Source of the DNA: Talinum fruticosum
Taxonomy: Eukaryota > Streptophyta > Magnoliopsida > Caryophyllales > Talinaceae
NCBI GenBank assembly: GCA_021018815.1
Contig: JAITYX010000033.1
Span: 2,927,501 to 2,991,500, forward strand
Length of the DNA stretch: 64,000 bases
Reading direction: 5' to 3'
Below are positions 11,501-20,899 of this stretch, piece by piece. The notes beneath the pieces were generated by a model that had not been told where the DNA came from, ran no database searches, and saw only the letters and a list, made by a program, of their open reading frames with translations. The stretch's first letter is position 1, and every line of letters starts with the position of its first letter. A program made the position numbers and the translations under genes.

Positions 11501-12975
11501 GACTTACTACATGTTTTTCTAACTTCTTGTTTGTAAAGATGTGTGTAAAGATCGATTGTATGTAAACTTAAGTTTTAACTATGAATATAAAAGCCCTATG
11601 TGAATACTCCGAGCGTGTGGCTTGTTGAGTTTATGAATGTGTTTCGTGCGGGGTTAAGGTTTTAAGCCTATGGGATTGGCCATATTACAGAGGAAACTTT
11701 GCCAAAATTTTTAGGAAAACTGTTGAAAACCTAGAAACCCGCTTGCCAATCAAAGAGAAAACTATTAACCCTAAGTTGAGATATTAAGTAGCGTTAGGCG
11801 TTCCTCCCTGGGAACCTTGGCATTTAATACTCCTATGGTGGGTCTAGGGGTGTTACACCGATATTTTTCTCTTTCTAACATGGTCATGTTTAGGATTGAC
11901 TCAAGATAGAATTTGAGGATATTGAATATTAGACTCGTAAAATTCCATTCTTCTTAGCCAAATATAATTAAGCACTTAATTACTCCGATTTAATTATTAT
12001 ATGTGCTTAATCTTGGACCAAAGTATTTTATACTTTGAGAACCAATGTGGTTTGCTTTTGTAGGTTATTCAAACAAGGCTAATCTAGTTTTTGAATTTTA
12101 AAAGCAACCAGCTTCTAGTCGTTAACCACTAGCAGACAAGTTTTAGCTACTTCTCGATAAGGCTCAAACACCGTGTCGTGGTTGTTTGTTTCCAAAACTG
12201 AAAAACTCTAACTTTAGGCCTAACGGTTGTTTCCACCACAATTTTCAATCACCACCAAGTGATTGGACCATCTTTGGAGCCACGAGCCGTTGCACAACGT
12301 TCACATCCAAACGGATCTTTTCCGAGTAACTCGGAATAGCCGTTACAACGACCAGATGAAGATTTCGTCTAGAAAAAAACTCAACGGTCATTATGCCTTG
12401 TTGTCTATATATAAAAGCCACTGCACAAGACTTGGAGATTGGAGTGACCGGAATTATTGTTGAACCTATTATTGCATTCATCTGTTACTCAATCTTCGAC
12501 TTACAACTCCAATTATGTATTTAATATTCTTTGAGTTGTAAAGAAAGTCTAGTAATCAATTACATACTTCTCTTACTTTCTTAGTAAGTCCCTTGACTGA
12601 GTTGTAAAGGTTAACTCGAGTCGGTTGTCCCCGATTGTAAAGGTTACCTTAGTTAGGAAGTACTACATTAGATAAGGGAACTTCTAAGTCTAGGAAAACA
12701 TTATAAGGAATTGTTTAAGGGAGCAATTCGGTTAAGTCGATCCTTTGTATTTTGTGGATTCAAAATAGTGCATTTGACTTGGTGCTTGGATTAGGATTGT
12801 CCATTGTTTTTTGCCCTAGGAGGGTTTCCATGTATATTTGTGTTATTGCCTTTCTAAGTCCATTCTAGACTCGGAATCTGTTTTAGTTTATTTTGGTGCA
12901 AAAATTATTTAATTTTCTTCATCACCCTATTCACCCCCTCTAAGGTGACTTAGACTCTCCACGAATAAACCGTCA
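8600..12975 (+). mobile_element. Solo copia LTR inserted in gag of element H
   Basis: It begins CGAAGACTCGGG (TG changed to CG) and ends AAACCGTCA. It is flanked by CATAC (8595-8599) and CACAC (12976-12980), a 5-bp target duplication with one change, and gag reads straight across the site. Without the nested insertion at 8921-11857 it is about 1.43 kb, a normal LTR length for this family. It has a TATA box (CTATATATAAAAG, about 12405) and the near-edge hairpin at 12922-12948. No internal region is present, so it arose by LTR-LTR recombination. Confidence 0.85.
8921..11857 (+). mobile_element. TGTAA...TTACA solo-LTR-like element nested in a copia LTR
   Basis: It begins TGTAATACCC and ends GGGGTGTTACA, flanked by TCGAT (8916-8920) and CCGAT (11858-11862), a near-perfect 5-bp duplication. 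The copia LTR reads on across it. Bases 9240-9857 form a GA-rich, exon-like block that stops at CCAAGGTGAGT, a good 5' splice donor. From about 10950 it matches the element at 1-916. The conserved inverted repeat is at 11611-11623. No retrotransposon protein is visible; long open frames in the GA-rich block are low complexity. Probably a solo Ty3/gypsy LTR. Confidence 0.75.
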
Positions 12976-13292
12976 CACACCTCCTTAACAATATGATACT
13001 CTGTTATGTGGCATCTATAAAGCACATAAAAATGTTCATGGCCTTAAAGTTCTTTCTTTAATTTTTATTTTCCTCCGTAATGAATTCTCGACTGCACCTT
13101 GGCCACGGTCTGTTTACAAACTTCCTTAGTGGGAACATAATTTCTATTGGAGATGATTTCCCACACTTATTCATCATAGTCTTGGATAGAGAACTACATA
13201 ATCTTCTTCTAGTGGACGAAGTAGGACCCATTGAACTTGGGTTGCCTGGTGAATGACCTTCATTCATCGAACTCTCTATATTTAAGAGTCAT
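12976..13292 (-). pseudogene. gag: Copia gag of element H, N-terminal part
   Basis: Continuation of the gag split at 8599. The ATG at 13292 is followed by a segment matching EFDEG of the other copies and the NH-terminal gag domain (about 13058-13267 on the minus strand). Frame is broken more than once. The 45 bases between this ATG and the LTR at 13338 should hold the primer site, but only AT-rich decayed sequence is seen. Confidence 0.7.
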
Positions 13293-13337
13293 CCGATCTT
13301 TATACCTTTAGATGGTTACATATTTTTAAAAGAATAT

Positions 13338-13745
13338 TAAAGGTTTGAACATGAGAGTCCGAGTCACCCTAGAGGGAGTGACTAGGGTGAGAAGGAAATT
13401 TTGTAGAATTTGAAAACGTTTTCTTGAAGGTCGAACACGGAGAGAACAAGTTCAGTCTAGATTGGACTCGGAAAGAAATGCACAAGTAATTTTAAGTGGA
13501 AACCCTCTTGGGTAGAAAACCACGACCAATGTTAGTCTAGACACCAAGTCAAATCCACTATTTTAAATCAACAAAATACAAGGATCGACTCACGGAATTG
13601 TTCCCTTAGACAATTCAATAAACATTTTTCCTAGGTACAAAAGATGTCTTATTTGCCTAGTACTTCTTAATTCGGATACCCTTTATAGTTAGGTACAATC
13701 GAGCTGAGTTAACCCTTACTGCTCAGTCAAGGGAAATACGGAAGA
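13338..13745 (-). mobile_element. Copia 5' LTR fragment of element H
   Basis: Minus-strand LTR edge beginning (plus strand) TAAAGGTTTG, with the hairpin at 13364-13390 (8-base stems TCACCCTA and TAGGGTGA). The usual LTR blocks AAATCCACTATTTT and GAGTTAACCCTTAC follow. Recognisable LTR ends near 13745, where sequence related to the TGTAA-type elements takes over, so two-thirds of this LTR is lost or replaced. Confidence 0.75.
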
Positions 13746-14572
13746 ATGTGCAAAAAATTGAGAGTGATTACAAGTTAGTTTTGAAAAGAGTTCAAATGTT
13801 TATGCAAAATGCTACTTGGCATGATTATTAATAATCGCTTTCGAACTTGAAATGTGTTTTAAAGAAGTGAAACCGATTTAAGAGAGTGAATTTAGAAGGG
13901 TGACATGTAGTGTCATGCCTTCTATGATGTTAAAATAGTTTAAGATTATAGTTTAGAAATCAATTTTGATAAGTGATTGTAATCACTTCGGTTTTGAACG
14001 AATTTTGGGCTAAGGATTGTTTAGACCGAGAGGAAGGAGGTGGTCGTGCGTATTAGGCTATGGGGTCCTTGCGTATTAGGATACCCATCAATCGGTGAGG
14101 CTGATTTTTTATGACGAAAAAGCAGAGCCTTCCAAAAGTTTAACTAGAGATAGGTCCCGCGAGCTCGAGTCAAGGGTCGCGCCTCCAAAAGAAAATTGTC
14201 CAGTACTAGGTCAATCGTCAAAAGCCCCGAAAGAATATTCAGTTTCGAACTAAATGTATTTGAACGCAACCGTAGGTGGTTGCACCACCTTGTTTAAATT
14301 TGATTCAGTTAAAAAGGGTTCTTAATGATTGTAAATCATGCTTTTGAATGATTGAAATGTTATGATCTTTAAGTTACAAGGGATTTCAAGAGATTTCATT
14401 GAAAAGTATCTAGATTTGTATTATGTTATCATACTTTCATCGATTTCATATTATCGGTAAAATGTGTAAAGAATTTCCATTTTAAGAGTGTAAGACCCTC
14501 CGGTGAGAGGATTAGGGCTCACTTGCACAAATTTTCAGTCCCCAGTTGCGAGATACTCTCTAGGATAGTGTG
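13746..14572 (+). mobile_element. Fragment related to the TGTAA-type LTR family
   Basis: From about 13870 the sequence matches, in plus orientation, the minus-strand element at 20900-23993. Shared blocks include ACCGATTTAAGAGAGTGAAT, GGGTGACA...TGTCAT, GATAGGTCCCG, and the run ending in a GTCCCCAGTTGCGAG-like segment. Neither terminus can be fixed. No coding sequence is seen. It is older or more rearranged than the complete copies. Confidence 0.5.
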
Positions 14573-15121
14573 CCATATGCTTTAGCATATTCTGGACTCC
14601 TTCATGCTTATTACTGATTACTAATTGTTTAATGACTCAAGTTGCTAACGTGCATTTCATATGTTTCTAAGTGTTGTACCTTGCAATTAAGTTCATATAG
14701 TTTGTAACAGATGTATCGTGAACCACGTCGTGCTATGGCGGACGTCGGCCACCACGTAGACAACAGTGGGCTGATCGGGCCAAGTTTTCTCTCCATTTGA
14801 CTCCGTAATGTTTTAACTCGTCCAATTAGATGGTTTCCTTATTTCTTAGAAAGTCCAGTTAGGCGAGTCTAATTTATTTTCCCTCTAGGTGAGCGATAAA
14901 ATATAGAAATTTAGCATAATACTTGCTTTTATTTAACAAAAGGTAAGCCTACTACTTACATAAGTACATAGCTAATAAAAGGGAAATCTATGCAAGCACA
15001 CTACTTGTACAAAAAAATAAATTTGTTCTAAAGAGGCAAAACTAAACCTCCTTTTCTTTTATTCTATCTTAAATTCTGTCCAAAAAATATAAAGCCCTAG
15101 TCTATCTTTACTTTCTTTCTT
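14573..15121. other. Unassigned AT-rich sequence
   Basis: I recognise no gene or terminus. A short stretch near 14710-14780 (CGTGAACCACGTCGTGC) could be the start of a decayed Ty3/gypsy gag after its LTR, but this is a guess. Confidence 0.3.
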
Positions 15122-15605
15122 TTGGGGTCACTAGACTCAGCCTCATCATCCAGGGTGCATTTCATCGGTTCCTCGATTCTTCGGGCTCTCTACTCTTCAG
15201 CTCCTTTGGCTTCAATTACTCTTCGGCGGACTCGTTCAGCCACCCGAGGGTCGATTTCGCAAATTTGGAGAGGGACAACAATAGGGACAACTTCTTCAGG
15301 ATTCATTTCTCTAGCTCTTAGCGCCTTACGCTGTTAGGGATCCACTTCTATTATCCACTCCGGATAATAGATGGATACGAAGTATTAGGTTTGCCTGGAG
15401 GTGTCAAACGCTTTGGGAGGTTCATACGGTATTCGGGTCACGATTTTGTTTGGTTATAGTTATCAAACCCCTTGAATAATTCGCGAGTAGCAGGCCATAT
15501 ACGATCCAACAAAGAAATCATTTGTTCTCTTCCCATCTGCTGCAACACACGGTCGGGGAAGTAATAGGTACTGCTTTCTAGGCCCAGCAAGCATACAAAG
15601 GGATG
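15122..15605 (-). pseudogene. Possible plant-mobile-domain (MAIN-like) remnant
   Basis: On the minus strand one frame reads TYYFPDRVLQQMGREQM (about 15515-15570), continuing ISLLDRIWPATRELFKGFDN to a stop near 15455. The pattern FPDRVLxQxGxxQ resembles the plant mobile domain found in MAIN-like proteins and some transposable elements. Further basic and acidic segments follow in broken frames toward 15122. There is no start codon or intact frame. The family assignment rests on one short motif, so confidence is low. It ends at the target site of the copia LTR at 15625. Confidence 0.3.
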
Positions 15606-15624
15606 TTACAATGTATACATCATG

Positions 15625-17203
15625 TGAAGACTCGGACACCGCACAACACTTTCCGAGTTGTATGAAAGGAATCGGTATAACAATTTCTTACTTATAGAGT
15701 TTTGATTCTAAAGCATTCTTTGAACCTTAGAAACTTTTCTTAGTGATATGGTATCTTATCTAAGTGATACAACATTTACTTCATGTATTACTTGCTTATT
15801 CTTGAATGACTCGTAAAACGGATTTGAGTGTCTCACTTAGTTCCGAGTTGCTCATTGCTTATATTTATCGCATACCGATTAGACTAGTTTTCCGCTCGGA
15901 TCCGACTTCATGTTATTTGTTCTATCTTGCTAAAGTCGGTGCTTCTAGTCCGATTCATGTTTAGTCTATATCAAGTTATTTCACTCGATATTCTTTATGG
16001 TACTTGATACTTCGCTTAGACTAACTCGGATGAAATTTTGAGTTATATGGATATTAGACTCGTAAAATTCCATTCTCTTTCTCGACTCGGATAATTACCA
16101 ACTTAATTATCTTAATTATTTTATTATCTCGTGTCTAATCTTGGACCAAAATATTTTATACTTTGAGAACCAAAATTGATTTACTTTTGTAAGTTATTCA
16201 AACGAGGATACACTTTTCAAACTACAAAAGTAACCGGCTTCAAAACATCAAATCACCAGCAGACATGGCTTTTCATCTTCTCTCGTGTCGGCTCCGGAAG
16301 ATTGTGTCGTGGCTGTCGTTTCCAAATCTGGAAAACTGGAACGCTAAGCTTAACGGTGGTTTCCACCTTATCCTTCAAGACACCGCCAGTGGTTTTGGGA
16401 CTTTTAAGAGAGTTAAACTGTTGTCCAACGTTCATATCACAACGGATACTTTCGAGCGACTCGTAAAGCTTCGTCAACGGTCACCAAGGACTCTCGTAAG
16501 CGAGATGAAGATAACGGCTACTCTGCCCGGTTATCTATAAATAGAAGCCAACGTTCAAGACTTGAAGATTGCCGAAATTATTGTTAATACACGTACTTGA
16601 GCAAAGTCATTGTATTTACTCTCAATCTTCTACTTACAACTCCCACTCTGTAATTCATTACTTTCGAGTTGTAAGGTCTTGTACTTAGTTACAAACACTT
16701 TCTTACTTTCTCTGTAAGGTCCCTTGACTAAGTTGTAAAGGTTAACTCAGCTTAGTTGTCCCTAGCTGTAAGGGTTATCTCAGCTAGGAAGTACTAGATC
16801 GGATAAGGGAATTTCGAGTCTAGGAAAACTTGTAAATAGTTGTCTAAGGGAGCAACTCGAGTTCGATCGGTTCACGGTATTTTGTGGACTCAAAATAGTG
16901 GATTGGACTTCGTGCTTGGATTAGCACGGTCCGTGGTTTTCTGCCCTAGGAGGGTTTCCACGTAATCTCTAAGTGTTTACTTTCCGAGTTCATTCTAGAC
17001 TCGGACTGTCTCAAAGCCTTTGTTTATTTTGCCACTTTACTCTAAGCAAGCATTTCGAGTCTATACTTTTCTCGACTCTAATTTTGACTCGTAATCCATT
17101 TCTACATCTTATTTGGTAAAAGAGGTTGAATTTCTACGAAAATCCTCCATCACCCTATTCACCCCCTCTAGGGTGACTCGGACTCTCCCCGAGCAAACCT
17201 TTA
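15625..17203 (+). mobile_element. Copia 5' LTR of element E
   Basis: Begins TGAAGACTCGGACACC and ends GAGCAAACCTTTA, followed at once by the primer site. At 1579 bp it is complete. It carries AACGG boxes at 16352, 16441, 16476 and 16513, a TATA box at 16536-16543, and the hairpin at 17150-17176. The five bases before it are TCATG. It is closer to the LTRs of elements A and D than to the LTR at 26311, so the two should not be paired without an alignment. Confidence 0.85.
16352..16543 (+). promoter_or_regulatory. LTR promoter: four AACGG boxes and a TATA box
   Basis: AACGG occurs at 16352-16356, 16441-16445, 16476-16480 and 16513-16517, ahead of TATAAATA at 16536-16543. The other LTR copies have the same arrangement. 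AACGG is the core of the plant M-phase-specific activator element bound by three-repeat MYB proteins. The spacing and TATA position are seen; the regulation is inferred. Confidence 0.5.
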
Positions 17204-17218
17204 ATTGGTATCAAAGCC
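17204..17218 (+). other. Primer binding site, initiator tRNA-Met type
   Basis: ATTGGTATCAAAGCC directly follows the LTR and matches the usual copia initiator tRNA-Met site. Confidence 0.85.
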
Positions 17219-17263
17219 TAGCCTTTCGTAAAGGATCTAACCATCCAAAGGTCTAAAGATCAA

Positions 17264-18151
17264 ATGGCTGAGAACACCGGAGAGTTTGATGAAGGAAGAT
17301 CTTCCAGCAGACCACCAAAATTCGAAGGATCAAACTTCGGACACTCGGAAGAAACTTATGGAATGTTTCCTCATGGATCACAATGAAGATGTATGGGAAA
17401 TCATACAACAAGGAAACTACATTCCAATGAAGACAGAAGAATTCAGAATCATTCCCAAGACAAAGGCTGAATTTACTCCTGGCGAAGCGAGAAGTTCAGG
17501 AAGAACTTCAAGGCTATGAATATTCCGATGTGCGCCATTAGCTCGGAAGAATACAATCGGGTGTCTGCCTGCGACTCAACAAAAGAAGTGTGGGACACAC
17601 TTGTCAACACTTACGAAGGCACTAACCAAGTCAAACAAGCGAAGATCAGCCAGTATCTTCATAAATACGAGCTATTTAAGATGGAGCCGAAGAAAACATC
17701 ACTCGGATGTTTATTCGATTTCTCGAGATTACCAACAATCTCAAATCACTAGGTAAGAAGATTTCCCAAGAGGAAATGTGCGTAAAGATACTCGAAGCCT
17801 ACCCAAGAGAAGATGGGGTCCCAAGGTGATCGCCATAAAGGAAGCTCGTAACCTCTCACTCTTAAAGCCGGACGAGCTCATCGGAAAGCTTTTCACACAC
17901 GAAATCCACCTAGAAGAGGAGGATGCTGAGGGTAGTACCAAAAGGAACATAGCACTGAAAGCCTCGGAAGTCAAAGAAGCAAATCCGAGCTCCTCCGACT
18001 CAAAAGAGGATCCCATGGCACTCATTGCAAGAGGTTTCAAGAGAATAATGAAGCACAAACGATGGGATAAAAGACCAAAAGAAGATTTCTATAAGAAAGA
18101 TAAGAAGGACGAGAAAAGGTAAATATTCTTCCCCTTCAAAGTTATCTTTAT
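17264..18151 (+). pseudogene. gag: Copia gag of element E, truncated
   Basis: The ATG at 17264 opens MAENTGEFDEGR and the sequence is unusually readable for this window. Segment 17286-17519 carries LMECFLMDHNEDVWEI; 17516-17752 carries EEYNRVSACDSTKEVWDTL and the YLHKYELFKMEP core of the UBN2-type gag domain; 17778-18122 carries KPDELIGKLFTHEIHLEE and the serine/acidic linker. Frameshifts separate these blocks. Gag stops just before where the CCHC knuckle should be (18151), at the edge of an AT-rich and then CT-rich block, so knuckle and pol are missing. Confidence 0.85.
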
Positions 18152-20522
18152 TTAAAAAAATAAAAAAAATATAGAGGAAATAAATATAAGTTATAGGTGA
18201 AAATTGGTCGGGCAAAAATTTCGGTCTCCATTTCCCTTATTCCTCGCTCCCCGCTCGCGCTCAGGCCTCCTCTCGCTCCCCCTTCCTTGCTGCCGTCATC
18301 TCCTCCGGCCACCAGCACGACCGACGCCGGTTGGAGGGCCGGCGCCGGTCTTCCTCTCTCACGCTATCGCTCTCTCTCTCTCCTCGCGTGCCTCTGCTTC
18401 CCTCCCCTACCTCCACCTGCTACTCGGTCTCGGCCACCAACCGCCATCAACGCCGGCCAGCGAGTCGGCGCCGGCGTTATCGAGGAAGACGCCGGCATAT
18501 CTCTTTCGTGCTCTCTCTCTCGCTCTCCCTCTCGTGCGGGCGTGGCCCCGCTTCCGGACTCCCTGTCGCGGCCCACTTAGCGGCTATCCACCAGCCGCGA
18601 AGCCTTGCCGGTGCTCGCCCGGTGTTCGCCGGAGCCCGGTGTACTCGCCACCGCTCCACCATCTTCTTTGCTTCCATCTCTTTGGTTTTGAAGGTAAAAC
18701 CCTAAAACTCAAATTTGCACACTTATTTATTTACTTAGTAATTATAACTGTAAATTGAATCATATGATTTAGAAATGTGTTTGTGGCGTGAATGCAAAGA
18801 TTGAATTGGGAAAAACTAAATTGGTATGAATAATTGAGGTTTGGTATTTTGGTGGATTGATTGGGTATGAATGTAAATGAATGAGATTTCTTTTGGGGAA
18901 ATTATGAATTAGTGAATGAGATTGGGGATGTCTTATTATAGAATTGAGAAATTTAATGGAGTTGTTATATTTTGGAAATGGTTGTATTGAGCAAATGAAA
19001 TGGAATGCGTATGTGGAAATTGAAATTAGATATCGAGTAATGTGTAGAGGCATGGAAAATACTTGAGCATTAAGCGTATCTAATTGTGGTTGTGAATGTG
19101 AATTTTGTTGAGAGAATGATGCTTATGACCTTAAAATGGTGTAGGTATGAATTTTGAGCAATTCGGTAGATTATGGAACCTTCCTTGGGGAAGGCATTTG
19201 ATGGGTTAATTAATTACTTAACTATAGGTTTGAATGTAATGAAGGGAGAAGTAAGGAATAAATTAGGAGTAAGTGATTGCTTATGTATATATACCATTTT
19301 CAATTCAAAGCAACTAACAAATTGAATTACATCAAAATCATCGAGTATCTAATTAGCCTAATCAACTTCTTTAATTAGTATGCATTGTATTCAATATTTG
19401 AAACGAAGTTAACGCAACAAAGTTGAGTAATACAAATGTTAGTTTAATCGATTTTCGTATAAGTATAGGAAATGAAATAAATTGTCAACACTTACACAAA
19501 TTCAAGTATTAAAACTCAAGAGAAACATTATTAACAATAAAAATCTATTTGAAACAGTAACCGAGGCCACTTCGATTGCCGAATAGCCGATAACTTAAAT
19601 TTTTATAAAAGGGGAGAAACAAACATTCTCGGTTCAGGTGCATTCATTGCCTATACCTTTCGAAAACTCACATGTTTCATCAAATCTCAACATGTCTCAT
19701 ATATACAACTAATAATGAATCATTTGCAAATCAAGTTTTGCCACCTAATTAAGTGGTCCCCGCCTAATTATCAATTATCGGGGCTTATGCCCACCAATTA
19801 CACCCGCACGGCGTCAACTCGGGTTCTCGGTCGGCCCAAGGGGTGAGCCGCTATTCAAAGATCGTATCAATTATCAAGGGGTTCCACTTTCGGATAATAA
19901 CCGGCAAGCAAGTTTTACTCATATTCTCTCCCCCGATTTCAAACTAAAATGAATTGAAATGCGCGTGTTCAATCAATGTGTTTCAAACTTATTTAATCGT
20001 GCAGGAATGTTTGTACTGAGTTTCGACTCATTCTTCGAATTATTTTAATGTTTTTGTTTTTAGGTAAAGCATCTGTGAACAATCCTTTGCCTACGAAGCT
20101 CGACGGGAGCAAGACCTAGTCTGGGTATGTCGTTATCATAGTGCTATGATGGGATTAGATGCTCACGAGTGATTCTCATCCTCGTTAAATTCGGGGTTTG
20201 ACTTTGGAATGTAATTAAATATTGCGTATTTTTTATCGTAAACTGCTGTATTGGCTTGTTTAATGTATAAAGGTTTAGCGAGGACTCTACTTTGGGATAG
20301 GTTTATTTATACTTGCCGGGCTTGGCTCCGTGCAACATAACATTTAGCGCTTTAAAAGACTTAAGCATAAGCCGATAAACACGAGTCGCTATGGTATTTT
20401 ATCTTTAGCCTTGTCCTATTGTTAGGGTGGCTGTGACGCCTTCGATCTTTAACTTCCGCTGCGACCTTACCTAATATTCTCGAATTAGGGAATTATTAAG
20501 TAATGGTAACTGGGGCGTTACG
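18152..20522 (+). mobile_element. LTR-like block with CT-rich leader, family related to 31783-34788
   Basis: It lies between copia gag (left) and copia third-ORF leader (right). The right edge is TGGGGCGTTAC, like the ends of the TGTAA-type elements; the left edge is AT-rich without a clear TG. Bases 18220-18690 are CT-rich and GC-rich and end at TTTTGAAGGTAAAAC, which resembles a splice donor. Near 20060 a T-rich run ends in TTAGG, which resembles an acceptor. Its last 100 bases resemble the end of the element at 31783-34788. No matching target duplication exists because the flanks come from different parts of copia. No real protein is encoded: the LSLSLS-type frames are low complexity. Confidence 0.55.
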
Positions 20523-20899
20523 GATACTGAGCTAGGAGTTATTATCTGTTTGCGGTTTTTGAGTCACTCATAAACTTTACTGAGTTAGACTCGGTTTTTG
20601 AGAAAAATGGACATCAAACTTCGAAATCATCTCTAGATTAGTGGAGAATTTTAGAAATTTCTTTTAAAATCTCTCTTTTCTCTCTCTCTTTCTCGCGTAT
20701 CGATCGGAGAACTAGCCACTGGGAGACAGGACACTAGATTTCTAACCGTTGGAGAGCATAACGAGACAAGGGTCCGAGGTGACTGTTGGAGAGTTAGGTC
20801 GAACGAATACGGAAGGCCATTCCTTTCTCTATAAATATCATCTATTTTCCTTCATTTCGCTACATTACTCTCTACTCACATACACTCTCGCTTACTTAC
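20523..20899 (+). other. Copia third-ORF leader of element F, upstream part
   Basis: This matches, inverted, the stretch between pol and the third ORF in element A (49728-50050). It holds a CCGTT box at 20746-20750 and a TATA box at 20830-20837. The leader is interrupted after TTAC at 20899 by a solo LTR and resumes at 23994. Confidence 0.7.
20830..20837 (+). promoter_or_regulatory. Putative internal promoter of the third ORF (F)
   Basis: TCTCTATAAATATC lies about 226 bp before the third-ORF start once the nested insertion is removed. The same box is found in elements A, B and C at nearly the same distance. Confidence 0.5.

Noticed and set aside
18197..18758. Open frames up to 184 codons rich in L, S, P, R
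   Set aside because: CT- and GC-rich leader-like block; open in three plus frames and on the minus strand, no conserved motif, and ends at a splice-donor-like site.
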